64,000 bases of DNA from Calonectria ilicicola (taxonomy: Eukaryota > Ascomycota > Sordariomycetes > Hypocreales > Nectriaceae), in assembly GCA_020809705.1 (NCBI GenBank), contig CP085833.1, forward strand, positions 3,038,001 to 3,102,000. Reading direction: 5' to 3'. Within the stretch, counting starts at the first letter, position 1. Every line of letters begins with the position of its first letter. Positions 37,064 to 48,787 of the stretch are shown one piece after another. The translations under genes and the position numbers were made by a program. The notes below the pieces were generated by a model that was not told the origin of the DNA, did not search any database, and was given only the letters and a program-made list of their open reading frames with translations.

Positions 37064-40000
37064 ATGGCTTCAGAGGTTCCCAAAGCCATGGAGGGGCTAA
37101 CCATCTCCAAGACAAAGGAGCTCAAGGGCGTATGCATTTGAACCCGATTGATTTGTAACTACTATGATTACTGACTTGCTTTCTGCTACAGACCGAAAAG
37201 CGTGATACCTTGATTGCTATCGAGAAGAAGTACCAAAAGAAGTGGCAGGATGATGGCGTGTTCCAGCCCAATGCGCCCTCGACCACCGAGATCCCCCTTC
37301 ACTCCATTACCGCCGCCGAGCTGCGAGAACAGGTTCCCAAGTTTTTCGGAACTATGGCCTACCCTTACATGAACGGAACTCTTCATGCTGGTCACTCTTT
37401 CTCCATCAGCAAGGTCGAATTCGCTGCTGGTGTCGCGCGCATGCAGGGTAAGCGCACCTTGTTCCCCATGGGATTCCACTGCACTGGTATGCCCATCAAG
37501 GCTTGCGCCGACAAGCTGGTCAACGAGATCCAGCTCTTTGGTAAGAACTTTGAAGGTTACAACCCAGACGAGGTTGTCGAGGAGAAGCCTGCAGAGCAAA
37601 AGCCCGTCAAGAAGGAGGACCCAACCAAGTTTGTTGCCAAGAAGAGTAAGGCTGCTGCTAAGACCGTCAAGGTGAAATATCAGTTTCAGATCATGAAGGC
37701 CATTGGCATTCCTACTGAGGAGATTCATCTATTTGCCGACTCCCAGTACTGGTTGAAGTATTTCCCTCCTTTGGCTATTCGGGATCTGACCAACTTTGGT
37801 TGCCGTATCGACTGGCGCCGATCTTTCGTTACCACTGATGCCAACCCATACTACGATACCTTTGTCCGATGGCAGATGAACCGCCTTAAGGAGCTCAACA
37901 AAATCAAGTTTGGCAAGCGATACACCATCTACTCTATCAAGGATCGCCAGCCTTGCATGGATCACGACCGAGCTGAGGGTGAGGCCGTTAACCCCCAAGA
38001 GTACACTGCCCTAAAACTCAAGGTCCTCGAGTGGGCTCCCAAGGCTGCCGAAGCCCTCAAGGGCAAGATCCCTGAGAATGCCAACGTCTACCTGGTTCCC
38101 GCCACCCTGCGTCCTGAAACCATGTACGGCCAGACCTGCTGTTTTGTCGGACCTAAGATTACCTACGGTGTCTTCAAGGTCAACGAGACTGACTACTTTG
38201 TTGTTACCGACCGCGCAGCTCGAAACATGGCCTACCAGGGCGTTTTTGCTACCGAGGGTGTTATCGAAAAGGCTGCTGAAATTGCAGGTCCTGATATTGT
38301 TGGTACTCTTGTTAACGCTCCCCTGTCCCTGCACAAGGGTGGTGTTCGAGTTCTGCCTATGGAGACTGTCTTGCCCACCAAGGGTACTGGTGTTGTCACT
38401 TCTGTGCCATCTGATAGCCCTGATGACTTTGCTACTGTCACCGACTTGGCAAAGAAGGCTGAATTCTACAGTATCAAGAAGGAGTGGGCGGAGCTGGAGA
38501 TTTTCCCCATCATCGAGACTCCTTCGTACGGTGACCTATGTGCGCCCTTCCTCGTTAAGCAGCTCAAGATTGCTTCTCCCAAGGACACCAAGCAGCTTGA
38601 AGAGGCCAAGGAACTGGCTTACAAGGAGGGTTTCTACCAGGGTATCCTTAAGGTTGGTGACTTCAAGGGCGAGAAGGTCGAGGTTGCCAAACCCAAGGTT
38701 CGACAACAGTTGATTGATAACAATGAGGCCTTTGCCTACTCTGAGCCCGAGCGCAAGGTTGTCAGCCGATCTGGCGATGACTGCATTGTTGCTCTTATGG
38801 ATCAGTGGTACCTTGACTATGGTGAGGAGTCGTGGAAGGAGACTGCCCTGAACTGGGTTGAAAATGCCGATGGCAAGGGTATGGAGACTTACAACAGCGA
38901 GACCAAGAACGGTTTCCAGAGCGTTCTGAACTGGCTGAACCAGTGGGCATGTGCCCGTAGCTTCGGTCTTGGCTCCAAGCTGCCTTGGGACCCTCAGTTC
39001 TTGGTTGAGTCACTGAGCGACTCCACCATCTACCCAGCTTACTACACCATTTCTCACTACCTGCATACTGATCTGTTTGGACGTACCAGAGGTGTTGGCA
39101 ATATTGGCGCCGAGCAGATGACTGATGAGGTCTGGGACTACATTTTCTGCCGCCGGGATCTGAGCGATGAAATCATCAGCTCTAGCAAGATCCCTAAGGA
39201 GACCCTAGAGAGCATGCGCCGTGAGTTTGAGTACTTTTACCCTCTGGACGTGCGAGTTTCTGGCAAGGATTTGATCCCTAACCACTTGACCTTCTTCTTG
39301 TACATCCACTTGGCTATCTTCCCACCCGAGTACTGGCCTCGCAGCATCCGAGCCAACGGCCACCTGATGCTGAACGGTGAGAAGATGAGCAAGAGTACCG
39401 GTAACTTCATGACACTGAAGGAGATGGTTGAAAAGTACGGTGCTGATGCATCCCGAATTGCTCTTGCCGACTCTGGCGATGGTGTTACTGATGCCAACTT
39501 TGAGGAGGATGTTGCCGACAACAACATTCTGCGTCTCTTCAACCTGCGCGAGTGGTGCGAGGAGATGGTGCGCGACCAAGACCAGCTGCGAACGGGCGAG
39601 ATCAACTCATTCCAGGATGCGCTCTTTGCAAACGAACTAAACGAGGTTGCCAAGGATGCTATTGACCTGTATGCTGAGACCAACTACAAACTGGCCCTCA
39701 AAGCTGCATTGTACGAGTTGACAAGTGCTCGTGACTTTTACCGTGAATCTTGCGCTGCTGCCAGCATCAAGATGCACAAAGATCTTGTCCTACAGTACAT
39801 TGAGTGGCAAGCACTGCTGCTGGCTGTGGTGACTCCTCACTGGTCCGAGCACATTTGGCTCGAGGTGCTCAAGAAGGAGGGCACTATCCAGCACGCCCGG
39901 TTCCCTCAGGTTGGAGCCGTCGACAAGATGCTGACTGCTAAGCGAGACTATGTGCGCAACACAGCTTCCAGCGTCAACTCGGCCGAAGGACTCCAGCTGA

Positions 40001-40485
40001 AGAAGAAAGCCAAGGGCAAGGAGACGGCTTTCGACCCCAAGAAGCCCAAGAAGCTGACTATTTTCGTTACCGACAAGTTCCCCGCCTGGCAGGCCAAGTA
40101 CCTGGATCTCCTGAAGGAGCTCTGGGACCCCGAGACTAAGTCTACCAATGATAAGGAGCTGAACGGCAGGATTGGAAAGATGGGCGAGATGAAGAAGGCT
40201 ATGCCTTTTGTCCAGGGCCTGAAGAGACGTCTGCAGGCCGGCGAGCCTACTAGCGTAGTCCTTGAGCAGAAGCTCGCCTTCAACGAAAAGGAGACTCTGC
40301 TGCAGATGGTGCCTGGCTTGACACGAACATCAGGCTTGGTAGCATGCGATATCTTGGCTGTCGAGGAAGGCAGCAAGAAGGCGGTTAACCTTGCTGACGG
40401 CAAGGAAGTTGACGTTACGACACCCGTTGCCGAGAACGCGGTGCCTGGTGTGCCCACTTTCTTCTTTGAAAATGTAGAGGCTTAG
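37064..40485 (+). CDS. CDC60: Leucyl-tRNA synthetase, cytosolic
   Basis: Class Ia synthetase that charges tRNA-Leu in the cytosol. Two exons (37064-37129, 37192-40485) give 1119 residues, the size of the archaeal/eukaryotic cytosolic type. There is no mitochondrial presequence. The HIGH-type motif is HAGH (residues 87-90) in AYPYMNGTLHAGHSFS, and KMSKS is at 753-757 (GEKMSKSTGN). The CP1 editing insert between them includes TLRPETMYGQTCCFVG and TKGTGVVTSVPSDSPDD, the editing pocket with its conserved Asp. The Trp-rich anticodon-binding part follows (EWQALLLAVVTPHWSEHIW), then a Lys-rich C-terminal extension. Short first exons are common in fungal housekeeping genes. A CPC1-type site lies upstream. 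Confidence 0.97.
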
Positions 40486-41257
40486 AGGTAAGGTGCTAGC
40501 GCGAGAGAGCGTGTTAGACGTAGATGAAGGGCACAACCAGGGAGATGGAAAAATAGAAAAATAAAGTAAAAAGAAAAAAACAGGCCAATCCGTTATGCGG
40601 AAGCGGGGCGGGATCTGATGTTATGACTTAGTATTATGATTACATATAGAAAGAAAAAATGTTTTTCAAGATTGCAGGATCTCATGGGTAATAACAATGG
40701 ACGAATATGACAATGTGCCAGGTGTTGACTTAATAGACTGTAGTAAAAAGTCTAATGCGATGTTGTCAGGCAGGCATAGCAATAGTGAATGCGGCATCAT
40801 CCTCGCAATTTTGTTTTTTTTAATCAATATACTTTATTTTCTCTATCCTTAATTTTTCCATCAAATTTTTTTGGCTCTCAATTTTCTTATTTCTCCAAGG
40901 AGGGACCTGCCTACCCTATGGATGCAATCCAGCGCAAGTAATGGGTTGGAGGTTTGGCGTTCCTTCAGGGTCACATTTAATGTGTGTGGGAGCGATTAAA
41001 CCTGATACAACATGTGTTGGCCTGGCGGAGGTGCGTGCACCAGCAGTGTACAGGACAGTGCTGCAAAGGGGCCGAGTTTCAGAGTCCCCATTAAGCGACT
41101 CGGCTCGTGCATTTGGATCATCAATATTCTTGTTGCTCGAGCTTAGGGCGGCTACCGGGGCTGTCCCCGCCGCCTGGGGCGTTCATGTATGTAAGAGATG
41201 TGTCGATCACTCGGGGATAGTGCATGCATGCATTGTCCATGCAGCGGCGGCCACGGC

Positions 41258-41274
41258 GTGTGTGTGTGTGTGTG
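41258..41274. repeat. (GT)n microsatellite
   Basis: Eight GT dinucleotides in a row, preceded by TGCATGCATGCA. Confidence 0.8.
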
Positions 41275-41422
41275 GGTTGGTGGGAACAGGCTGAGGCTCA
41301 GCTATATTATCGCAAATGCTATTTGCGAGCTGGTGCTGCTTTTTCACAGCGGTTCCCATGAATAACTCACATGAATGATTCATCCCTTCCCAAATTTCAT
41401 CCAATTTTAGGGCACCAGGAAT

Positions 41423-41493
41423 TGACGGACGGGCTGACTGACGGACTGACTGGATGAAGCGGCCTTGTCTGTCTGTCCTGTCTGTCTGTCTGT
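41423..41493. repeat. Tetranucleotide/pentanucleotide low-complexity tract
   Basis: Degenerate GAC(T/G)G units on the left (41423-41453) and (TGTC)n on the right (41466-41493). The two halves are partly complementary and could fold. Confidence 0.6.
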
Positions 41494-42315
41494 GCTGATT
41501 GGATTGGCCCCAAACAAGACGGGCCAAATTTGGAAACAATTTGTGAAGCGGTCGAGCGGAGACGATTAAGTCACCACCCCTTAACACTTAACGCTGTAAT
41601 TATTCCGTCCACTTGTGGCATAAACTTTGGAAAATACGTAGAACCAATGACCCTGCGCAACGCAACGCAACGGAGGCGAGGCAGAGAGAGAAACAAACAG
41701 GAAACAAACCGATCCGAGCAGACCTGAGCTGAGGCCGCTGCGCTGTGCCGTACAAGTGCTGTGCTAAGGGCCTTGTCCCACCGCGCTGAAATCGAAATGC
41801 CCGTCCGTCATGGATTAACAGCAAATGTTTGAACGAGCACTGTCCTCGTCGGCTGGGAGAAAGAAACATCCAGGGTATCACGGCAGATTTTCCGAGGCGA
41901 GTGACACATCATCCCACGTCGGCTCTTTTCTGCCCGCGCACTGGGATGCTCCCCCAGCGCTTTGTTTTTCTGCGACGCACTTGAGCGATCCGTCGATCTG
42001 CAGACCAAGGCGCTAGCCCTTTAATCCCCGAAATAGAAGCATCAGAAGCAGGCGAAAAAGGGTCTGGAGGGGACCGAGAGCCCCACCACAAACACCAACA
42101 CCCGCATTTTGCATCGTCGCATGTGCACCCAAGCAGTGGGCACGGCACAATGCGTTAAACACTGGCTGCCTCTGCTTGAACGATCTGGGGCCCCGAAAGT
42201 GGCGCTAAAAATATGTCATTGGGCAGCCCATCCACAGTGTCCTGGCCCATGCCACGGTTGGATCGCCCTATCGCCACTGCGAGGCTGGGATGTCGTCTGC
42301 ACAGAACCATGCGTT

Positions 42316-42351
42316 GCCTCGAGCCATGCCTCAAGCCATGCCTCGAGCCAT
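42316..42351. repeat. Three tandem 12-bp units (GCCTCGAGCCAT type)
   Basis: Three head-to-tail copies; the middle one differs by one base. They lie 350-385 bp upstream of the wall-protein start. Confidence 0.7.
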
Positions 42352-42502
42352 GTTTCTCGCCGAGAAGTACTGCCGACGCTCTGTCGTGCCCAATGTACAT
42401 CCGCAGTCGGTGCTTCTCTGCGTCATGGCCCAAGGCAAGCAACCCCTGGCAATCACCCTCGATGAGACCAATATCCCTTTGCCTCCAACAGTCGGATTCT
42501 CA

Positions 42503-42510
42503 TATTTAAG
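42503..42510 (+). promoter_or_regulatory. TATA-like element
   Basis: TATTTAAG about 190 bp before the start codon, followed by a pyrimidine-rich leader, consistent with a strongly expressed gene. Confidence 0.4.
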
Positions 42511-42699
42511 AGTCCATTGACTCCAAGTCAAATTCGTTTTTCCCAAGCAAGCTTCACTTCAACAAACAACCTCTTCTTTCCATTTCAACTCTCTTCGTTA
42601 CAACTTAATTCTCAAGTCTCTCGTTTCGACTTATACACTACCTTGACTACTTTCCTAACTTTTTCAATCTTTTTTCAACCTTTACAACCACTATTCAAA

Positions 42700-44078
42700 A
42701 TGCGTTTCTCTCACGTCGTCGCTTTCGCCGGTGTTGCCGCCGCTGCTTACGTTCCCACTGGCGGGTCCGGTTCTGATACTTCTGGCTCTGGAGAGGGTGG
42801 TGCTTCCGGTGGCGTCTCCGGTGGCGTCTCCGGCGGTGCCTCTGGTGGTGCTTCCGGTGGTGTCTCTGGAGGCATCTCTGGTGGTGTAGGTGGTGGTGCC
42901 TCTGGTGGTATTTCTGGAGGCATCGGTGGTGGTGCTTCTGGTGGTATTTCTGGCGGCGCCCATGGTGGTGTCTCTGGTGGTGCTTCTGGCTCCGCTGGCG
43001 GCTCGGGCTCCGCTGGCGGTTCTGGCGGTGCTTCAGGCGGCGTCTCTGGTGGTGTTTCTGGCGGCGCTTCTGGCTCTGCTGGCGGTTCCGGCTCCGGTGG
43101 TGCTTCTGGCTCTACTGGCGGTTCCGGCTCTGGTGGTGCTTCTGGCTCCACTGGCGGCTCCGGCTCTACTTACGGCTCTGGAGGCTCTGGCGGCTCTGGC
43201 TCTGGCGCCTCCGGTGGTGACAGCAGCGCCGGCTCTGCTACTACCAGCGGCTCTGGTGCTGCTGCAACTGGCTCCGGCTCCGCTGGCGGCTCTGGCTCCA
43301 CCTACGGTTCCGGTGGCTCTGGCGGTTCCGGCTCTGGCTCCTCTGGCAGCTCTGGCTCTGGCTCCTCCGGAAGCTCTGGCTCTGGCGCCTCTGGCGGTGA
43401 CAGCAGTGCTGGCTCTGCCACTACCAGCGGCTCTGGCGCTGCTGCAACCGGCTCCGGTTCCACCTATGGATCCGGCGGTTCTGGTGGCTCCGGATCGAGC
43501 TCCTCTGGAAGCAAGTCTGGTGGTGACAGCTCTGCCGGCACCAGCGGCTCGGGCTCTGGATCTGGTAGCTCCGGCTCCAACTACGGATCTACTGGATCTT
43601 CTGGCGGTGATAGCTCTGCCTCCGGCTCTGGCTCTCCCCCTGATTATGGCTCCGGCTCCGGTTCCTCCGGCTCCTCAGGCTCCGGCGGTTCCAGCTCTGG
43701 CAGCTCTGGCTCCGGCTCTGGTTGCACTGGAGACATGAGCTCCGGCTCTTCTGGCTCTTCTGGCACTGGCTGCTCTGACAGTGACAGCTCTGGCTCGACT
43801 CCCGTCGTGACTCCCGTCGTCCCTGGCAGTGGCGTCTCCACTCCCTATGGTATGTCCAAACTCCCTATAACCTTATAAATAATAAGTAGTATTAACAAGA
43901 AGCAGGCGGCAACGGAACCGCAGCCACCCCTACTCCTAGCACCGGCAGCAGCGGCACCGGCAGCAGCTCTGGTAGCGGCTACTCTGCTCCCGCCACTGGC
44001 AGCGCTTCATCCTACAAGATGAAGGGCTCTCTCGTTGCCCTGCTCGGCCTCGTCGCCGCTGGCATGATTGCTCTGTAA
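42700..44078 (+). CDS. Gly/Ser-rich GPI-anchored cell-wall protein, adhesin-like
   Basis: Two exons (42700-43849, 43906-44078) give 440 residues. The signal peptide is MRFSHVVAFAGVAAAAYVP. The mature part is almost entirely Gly, Ser, Ala and Thr. First come about sixteen tandem four-residue units of the SGGV/SGGA/SGGI type. Then come longer units with STYGSGGSGGSGS and ASGGDSSAGSATTSGSGAAA, the second in two copies 180 bp apart. A short Ser/Gly/Cys segment has only two cysteines. A Thr/Pro/Ser stalk leads to a GPI signal: small residues (GSASSYK) and a hydrophobic tail GSLVALLGLVAAGMIAL. It is presumably heavily O-mannosylated and cross-linked to wall glucan. No catalytic domain is present. 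The earlier in-frame open sequence before 42700 is the 5' leader. Confidence 0.85.
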
Positions 44079-44968
44079 ATGCAGAATTTGCACAAGTATA
44101 TGGTCTGGGACTGTTTTAACTGGGTTCGGTCGGATAACATGCATGGACATGTCTATAGAGGGTATGCATTAGAAGCTTCGGTCGTCAAAGTTTAGAATGG
44201 CTAGTGAATAGTTCCGTTGGTTGTTCGTGAGGCGATGTCGCTTCGAATACATTAATTCTAATGGTGCATATCCTCTCAAAAATTGTCAGGAAATTGACGT
44301 GTGCTTTGTGACACTTGGCGTAGTTTAGCTGACATGGATGCTGCATTTTCACAGTTGTAGCTTTGCTTGTGGATGGCAGATACTCGAATGGAAACAGTCG
44401 TTGATTTGGAACGCGGTCATAGCGCTTTCTCCATAACTACCAACCAACGTCCCCCTGGCGTGTTCACGTCAGCCCAATCGGGCCGAGCACCTGATACTGA
44501 TACTTCGGTGACACTTGCTCAACTGAGGCAATATAATGTCTGATCTCGATGGCTTTCATTTATCCATAAGATTTGGTATCTTGATGTTCCTTCCTATCTT
44601 AAATTTCATTGATATGCTGGGAGGTCGCTGATGATGGGTAACGGCAACCTCTCCTATTGTAGCCCTGAAGGCGACTAAAACCTGTTTCATTATTTGTGGT
44701 GTTGTAAGTATTTTGGCCATTTGAGCTGTGTTTCGGAGGCCTTTGGTGTATGTATGGAGTTTTTAGGTCTGTCCAACCTAGAATTTCCGATACACTTTGA
44801 GCATATGTCGCGAAATCTTGGTTGGAGCTGTTGATTTCGTGACCATGATGAGTTCGGATGCACACCTAGGTTCCACTAACAAATAGGCATTCCACAACCA
44901 TATAAACCTAGTAATAGAGATGGCGCAGAATGTACGAAGAGTGTTGTGCGTATAGAATTATTGGGTGA
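44079..44968. other. Intergenic between convergent GPI protein and DPH3
   Basis: 3' flanks, 890 bp, without recognisable genes or repeats. Confidence 0.45.
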
Positions 44969-45281
44969 TCAGGCAGCGATAGGGACCTGGCCGCCGGAGG
45001 GACCAGAAGTTGGAGGTTTGGGCAAGTCATCCTGAGCCATGTTAGTTTAAAAATCTCAGTTCACGTGAAGAAAAATAGCCTACCAAGTCAAAGATGACGC
45101 GGATCATAAGGCTACAGCTGGGGCACACGGCAATATCCTGCTCGTCGAGTAGGTCATCGAGTGCGATTTGGAACTTGTCGCCGCAAGGACAGGGATAGTG
45201 GTAGACCTGCATAACCTCATCAAAGGTCATGTCTTCGATTTCGATTTCATCATAGATGGAGAGATTCTCGTCGTCGGACAT
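44969..45281 (-). CDS. DPH3: Diphthamide biosynthesis protein 3 / Kti11
   Basis: CSL-type zinc/iron protein that donates electrons to Dph1-Dph2 in the first step of diphthamide formation on eEF2 and, as Kti11, supports Elongator-dependent tRNA wobble modification. Two exons (45084-45281, 44969-45031) give 86 residues. The acidic start includes IYDEIEIEDMTFDE, then YHYPCPCGDKFQI with the first Cys pair, and AVCPSCSLMIRV with the second. The C-terminal Pro/Gly tail is encoded by exon 2. The 52-nt intron (GTAGGC...CTAAC...CTCAG) is required, because reading through would end in an unrelated tail. It is divergent from the ABC transporter gene. Confidence 0.95.
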
Positions 45282-45539
45282 TTTGGCGGTTGGAGTTGTG
45301 TGCTGGGAGTTGCAGGTTGTGATGTCGTAGAAATGACACTATGACTGAAGATAAAAAGTTGCCCCGCGAATGCGCCTGCGAAAAAAAAAAAGAGATGCAA
45401 GGCTCCCCGCCATGGTGGCTGAGCAATGTGGCTGGTGCAATTCTGGGGCATCTTCAAATGTCAATCACATGCCGACGGAAACGGAAGCGTGAGTGTGGGG
45501 AGGCGGAGTGACCAGTGACCTGCCCCAGATTCGTTTCGG

Positions 45540-45545
45540 CCGAGG
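45540..45545. promoter_or_regulatory. Candidate fatty-acid response hexamer CCGAGG (FarA/FarB/Ctf1 type)
   Basis: CCTCGG/CCGAGG is the known core for the fungal fatty-acid activators and lies upstream of peroxisomal genes. One hexamer alone is weak evidence; it is interesting because the downstream gene is a peroxisomal acyl transporter. Confidence 0.3.
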
Positions 45546-45755
45546 AGCTTGGAACTCCAACTCGACTCACAAGACCGACCACGAGCCAAGCCATTACGGA
45601 CAGGTCCAGCCATGTAACTAATCCCAACACCCTTCGCACCTTTCCCTTCCATATCCTCGTTCTATGCTGTGATTTCCTCTCCTTCAAACTCCTCCCCCCA
45701 CCCCCCTGTCAATCCCATCGTCAACTTTCCAATGCGACAGGTCTCGCTCGGCTTG

Positions 45756-45772
45756 TGACGTGACGTGACGTC
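45756..45772. promoter_or_regulatory. Triple overlapping TGACG (CRE/ATF-like) element
   Basis: GTGAC repeated at a 5-bp period and ending TGACGTCG, about 95-110 bp upstream of the ABC-transporter start. It resembles bZIP ATF/CREB sites. Function is inferred only. Confidence 0.35.
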
Positions 45773-45866
45773 GTTGCAATCACCGCCTCCCCCAATTACT
45801 ATCCCTCCCAATTCCACGCACATATCCTGCTAAAATCGTCGTCGCCTTCGCGTCCGCGACGCCGCG

Positions 45867-48193
45867 ATGGCTTCGCAATCAAAGCTCGCCCTTCCCAGGG
45901 ATCGTCTTCGCGCCCTCGTCTCGCTTCTCTCCGGCGACCGTTCCCTCCGCGGTCTCGTTTCGCGGCTGACCGGGCTTTACGTCTCGAACCGCACACGCAT
46001 CTCCCGGGCTGTCTGGATCACCCTCTTCCTCGCTCTCGCCAACCGCATACGCCATGCAGTCTCCGAACAAAAGGCTGCTTCTGCCCGCGAAGCCAGTCAA
46101 CGCGCCGCCCGTCGCGGTACCACATCTACCTCCGGTGGCGAGGAGACACCCAGGAAAAAGGTGGAGTTGAATCGCGAATTCTTCCGCTCTCTCTTCCGCC
46201 TCTTGCGTATTGTCATCCCAGGCTGGCGCTCCAAAGAGGCTCGACTTTTGATGAGCCACAGCTTCTTCTTGGTTCTCAGGACTCTCATCAGTCTGCGCGT
46301 TGCTGAAATGGACGGCGCAATCGTCAAGGCTCTTGTGAAGGGAAATGGCAAAGAGTTCCTCAAGCGCATTGTTTGGTGGATGCTCATCGCAGTGCCTGCG
46401 ACTTTTACAAACTCAATGGTGAGCATTTATGCCTTCAATCCCGAATGACTATGTGTTAACATTGGACTAGCTGTCATATCACCAGGCAGAACTGTCGCTC
46501 AAGTACCGAACTCGTCTCACTCAGCACATTCACGACAAGTACTTATCTAATCTGACATTTTACGGCATATCGGCGCTCGATGATAGAATAAAGAACCCAG
46601 ATCAGTTGATTGCCGTCGATGTCTCTAAATTCTCAAATAGTCTTGCCGAACTGTACAGTAATCTGGCCAAGCCGATGCTGGACATGGTGAGCTAACCAAC
46701 CATTCTGTGCTATCCTGTTATCTTTGACTAAATTATCGACAGACTATCTACACCTACTCCCTCTCTAAGAGTGTTGGTGGTGAGGGCGTGGTCTTCATGT
46801 CTCTTCTCGTCCAACTATCGGCCAACGTGATGAGGGCCCTGACTCCACCATTTGGCAAATACGTTGCTGACGAGGCCCGGCTCGAGGGTGAATTTCGATT
46901 TCAACACTCACGCCTCATCGATTACAGCGAAGAGATTGCCCTCTACGCTGGTCACAAGGCAGAGAAAGACACGCTCGATAAGGGCTACTTTACGCTTATC
47001 AAACATGTCAACTACATCCTCCGCCGACGCTTCTATCATGGCTTCATGGAAGACTTTGTCATCAAGTACTTCTGGGGAGCTCTGGGCCTGCTTCTTTGCA
47101 GTGTCCCAGTCTTTATCAAGATGCCCGGTCAAATTGTCATGAACATGGGCGATCGAACTGAGGCTTTTGTGACTAATAGACGCATGCTTCTGTCCGCGTC
47201 CGATGCCTTCGGCCGCATCATGTTCTCGTACAGAGAAGTGATGGAGCTTGCTGGATACACTTCTCGAGTTGCCACGTTACTTGATGTCATGGATGATGTA
47301 CAGTCAGGTCACTTTGAGAAGAAGCTTGTCTCATCGTCGGGCACGGAAAACAACGAGGCAGTCCTCAAGGGGCGAGGAACAGTCCACGAGAGCAAGGATA
47401 TTACTTTTATTGACGTGTAAGTCAAATAAAAAAAGAACTGGGCGTTTTGCTAACAATCATCTTCAGACCCGTCATTTCTCCCAATGGAGATGTGCTCATC
47501 AAGGCCTTGTCATTCTCCCTAAAACATGGTGACCACCTTCTTGTTGTAGGCCCAAATGGCTGCGGCAAGTCATCGTTATTCCGTATCCTCGGTGGACTTT
47601 GGCCTGTTTACGGCGGCACCGTCCACAAGCCCCCCTTTCATGCCATTTTCTACATTCCCCAGAGACCATATCTGTCTCGAGGCTCACTGCGCCAACAAAT
47701 AATCTACCCAGACTCCCTGCGCCAGATGCGTTCCCGCGGCGTCACCGACGCCGACCTCCTCTCTATTCTCAAGACTTTAGGTCTTGAGCATCTTGTTGAA
47801 CTTTATGAAGAAGGCTGGGATGCCGAAGCTGAATGGCGCGATGTCCTTTCCGGTGGTCTCCAGCAGCGTGTTGCTATGGCTCGTCTATTTTATCACCGTC
47901 CCCGCTACGCCATCCTTGATGAGTGCACGAGTAGTGTGACCCTTGACACTGAAAAGGTCATGTACGACACCGCAAAGTCTCTCGGCATCACTCTGATGAC
48001 TGTCAGCCACCGTCGCAGTTTGTGGAAGTACCACACCCACATTCTCCAGTTCGACGGTCAGGGGCACTATGTTTTCACCCGTCTTGATGCAGAACGCCGA
48101 TTGAAGCTTGAGGATGAGCGAGAAGAACTCGAGGTTCGATTGCGACAAGTTCCAGAGCTCGAGCGCCGCATTGCCGAGCTGACCGCTGCATGA
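45867..48193 (+). CDS. Peroxisomal ABC half-transporter, subfamily D (PXA/ALDP type)
   Basis: Imports long-chain fatty acids or acyl-CoA into peroxisomes for beta-oxidation, acting as a dimer with its PXA partner. Four exons (45867-46418, 46471-46686, 46743-47416, 47467-48193) give 722 residues. The N-terminal basic segment precedes the membrane domain. That domain includes [18 protein letters not shown], the loop [20 protein letters not shown] (EAA-like, typical of ABCD proteins) and [20 protein letters not shown]. The nucleotide-binding domain has Walker [10 protein letters not shown] (509-517), the signature LSGGLQQR (from 608; the animal ALDP form is LSGGEKQR), Walker [11 protein letters not shown] and the switch His in [12 protein letters not shown]. 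The C-terminus is a helical, charged tail. Whether it is the PXA1 or PXA2 orthologue is not decided here. Confidence 0.93.
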
Positions 48194-48668
48194 TTGGGAG
48201 TTGAGAGAATTAGAAATAGGTTGCTTGAATGCAAGTTCTGCTACACAGCTGAAATCATGGCAGAAATAGAGGCCTTGATGCCATCTATATGAATGTAGAA
48301 TAATCCTGTGGTTTTATGTCCAAGAAATATCCTTCAAACGCCTTGCGATCGCTGCTTCATCGTGGCGAACTTGACATGATGGAGACGCATTTGCCGTATT
48401 CGGTAGTTGATGCGTACTTAACTTGCAAATTCCATTCACTGTGATCGTTTAAGGGGGCACTGTATTTGGGCCTGCTTTGATGGAAGGGAGAATTCTACAT
48501 GTCATCCAGCCACTTTCACGTCCCTGTGGCATGCTGTTCCCTCCGTATTCTTTTCACCCAACTACTTCCACGTGCAAGATCATTCGACACGGACAAAAAT
48601 TTCTCCTGAAGATTTTATTTATAGCCAATTAAATTGAGTTTTGTAAAGTAAACGCCCCTTTAAACCAA
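48194..48668. other. Intergenic between convergent ABC transporter and RBR ligase
   Basis: 3' flanks, 475 bp. No other gene or motif recognised. Confidence 0.45.
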
Positions 48669-48787
48669 CTAAGCCAGATTATCACTGTGGAAACGACATG
48701 ATTCCTTGTGATATGAATTATCACCTGCTACAATCTCTTTGTGATTCGCACCGCACTCAAAACAAAACTGGTAATGACACTTGACGC
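48669..48787 (-). other. Alternative terminal exon B of the RBR ligase
   Basis: The acceptor CTCTACAG is preceded 10 nt upstream by a consensus CTAAC branch. It begins GC to complete Cys634, then encodes VKCHYQFCFECGANHKEIV and ends with a His/Cys pair (YHKESC) before TAG. Confidence 0.7.

Larger units (their letters stand above)
40486..42699. other. Intergenic upstream of the GPI wall protein, rich in simple repeats
   Basis: About 2.2 kb with no gene supported. It contains a (GT)n run (41258-41274), GACNG- and TGTC-type tetranucleotide runs (about 41423-41493), three 12-bp tandem units (42316-42351), a TATA-like element (42503-42510) and a long C/T-rich 5' leader, which together look like a complex promoter for the wall protein. 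Confidence 0.5.
45282..45866. promoter_or_regulatory. Bidirectional promoter region DPH3 / peroxisomal ABC transporter
   Basis: 585 bp between divergent starts. It contains a triple TGACG element at 45756-45772 and one CCGAGG hexamer at 45540-45545. Confidence 0.45.

Noticed and set aside
37186..37728. 180-codon minus-strand frame opposite leucyl-tRNA synthetase
   Set aside because: Antisense shadow of the synthetase exon.
42747..43151. Pro/Glu-rich minus-strand frame
   Set aside because: Direct complement of the Gly/Ser repeats of the wall protein; it has no start context or splice sites of its own.
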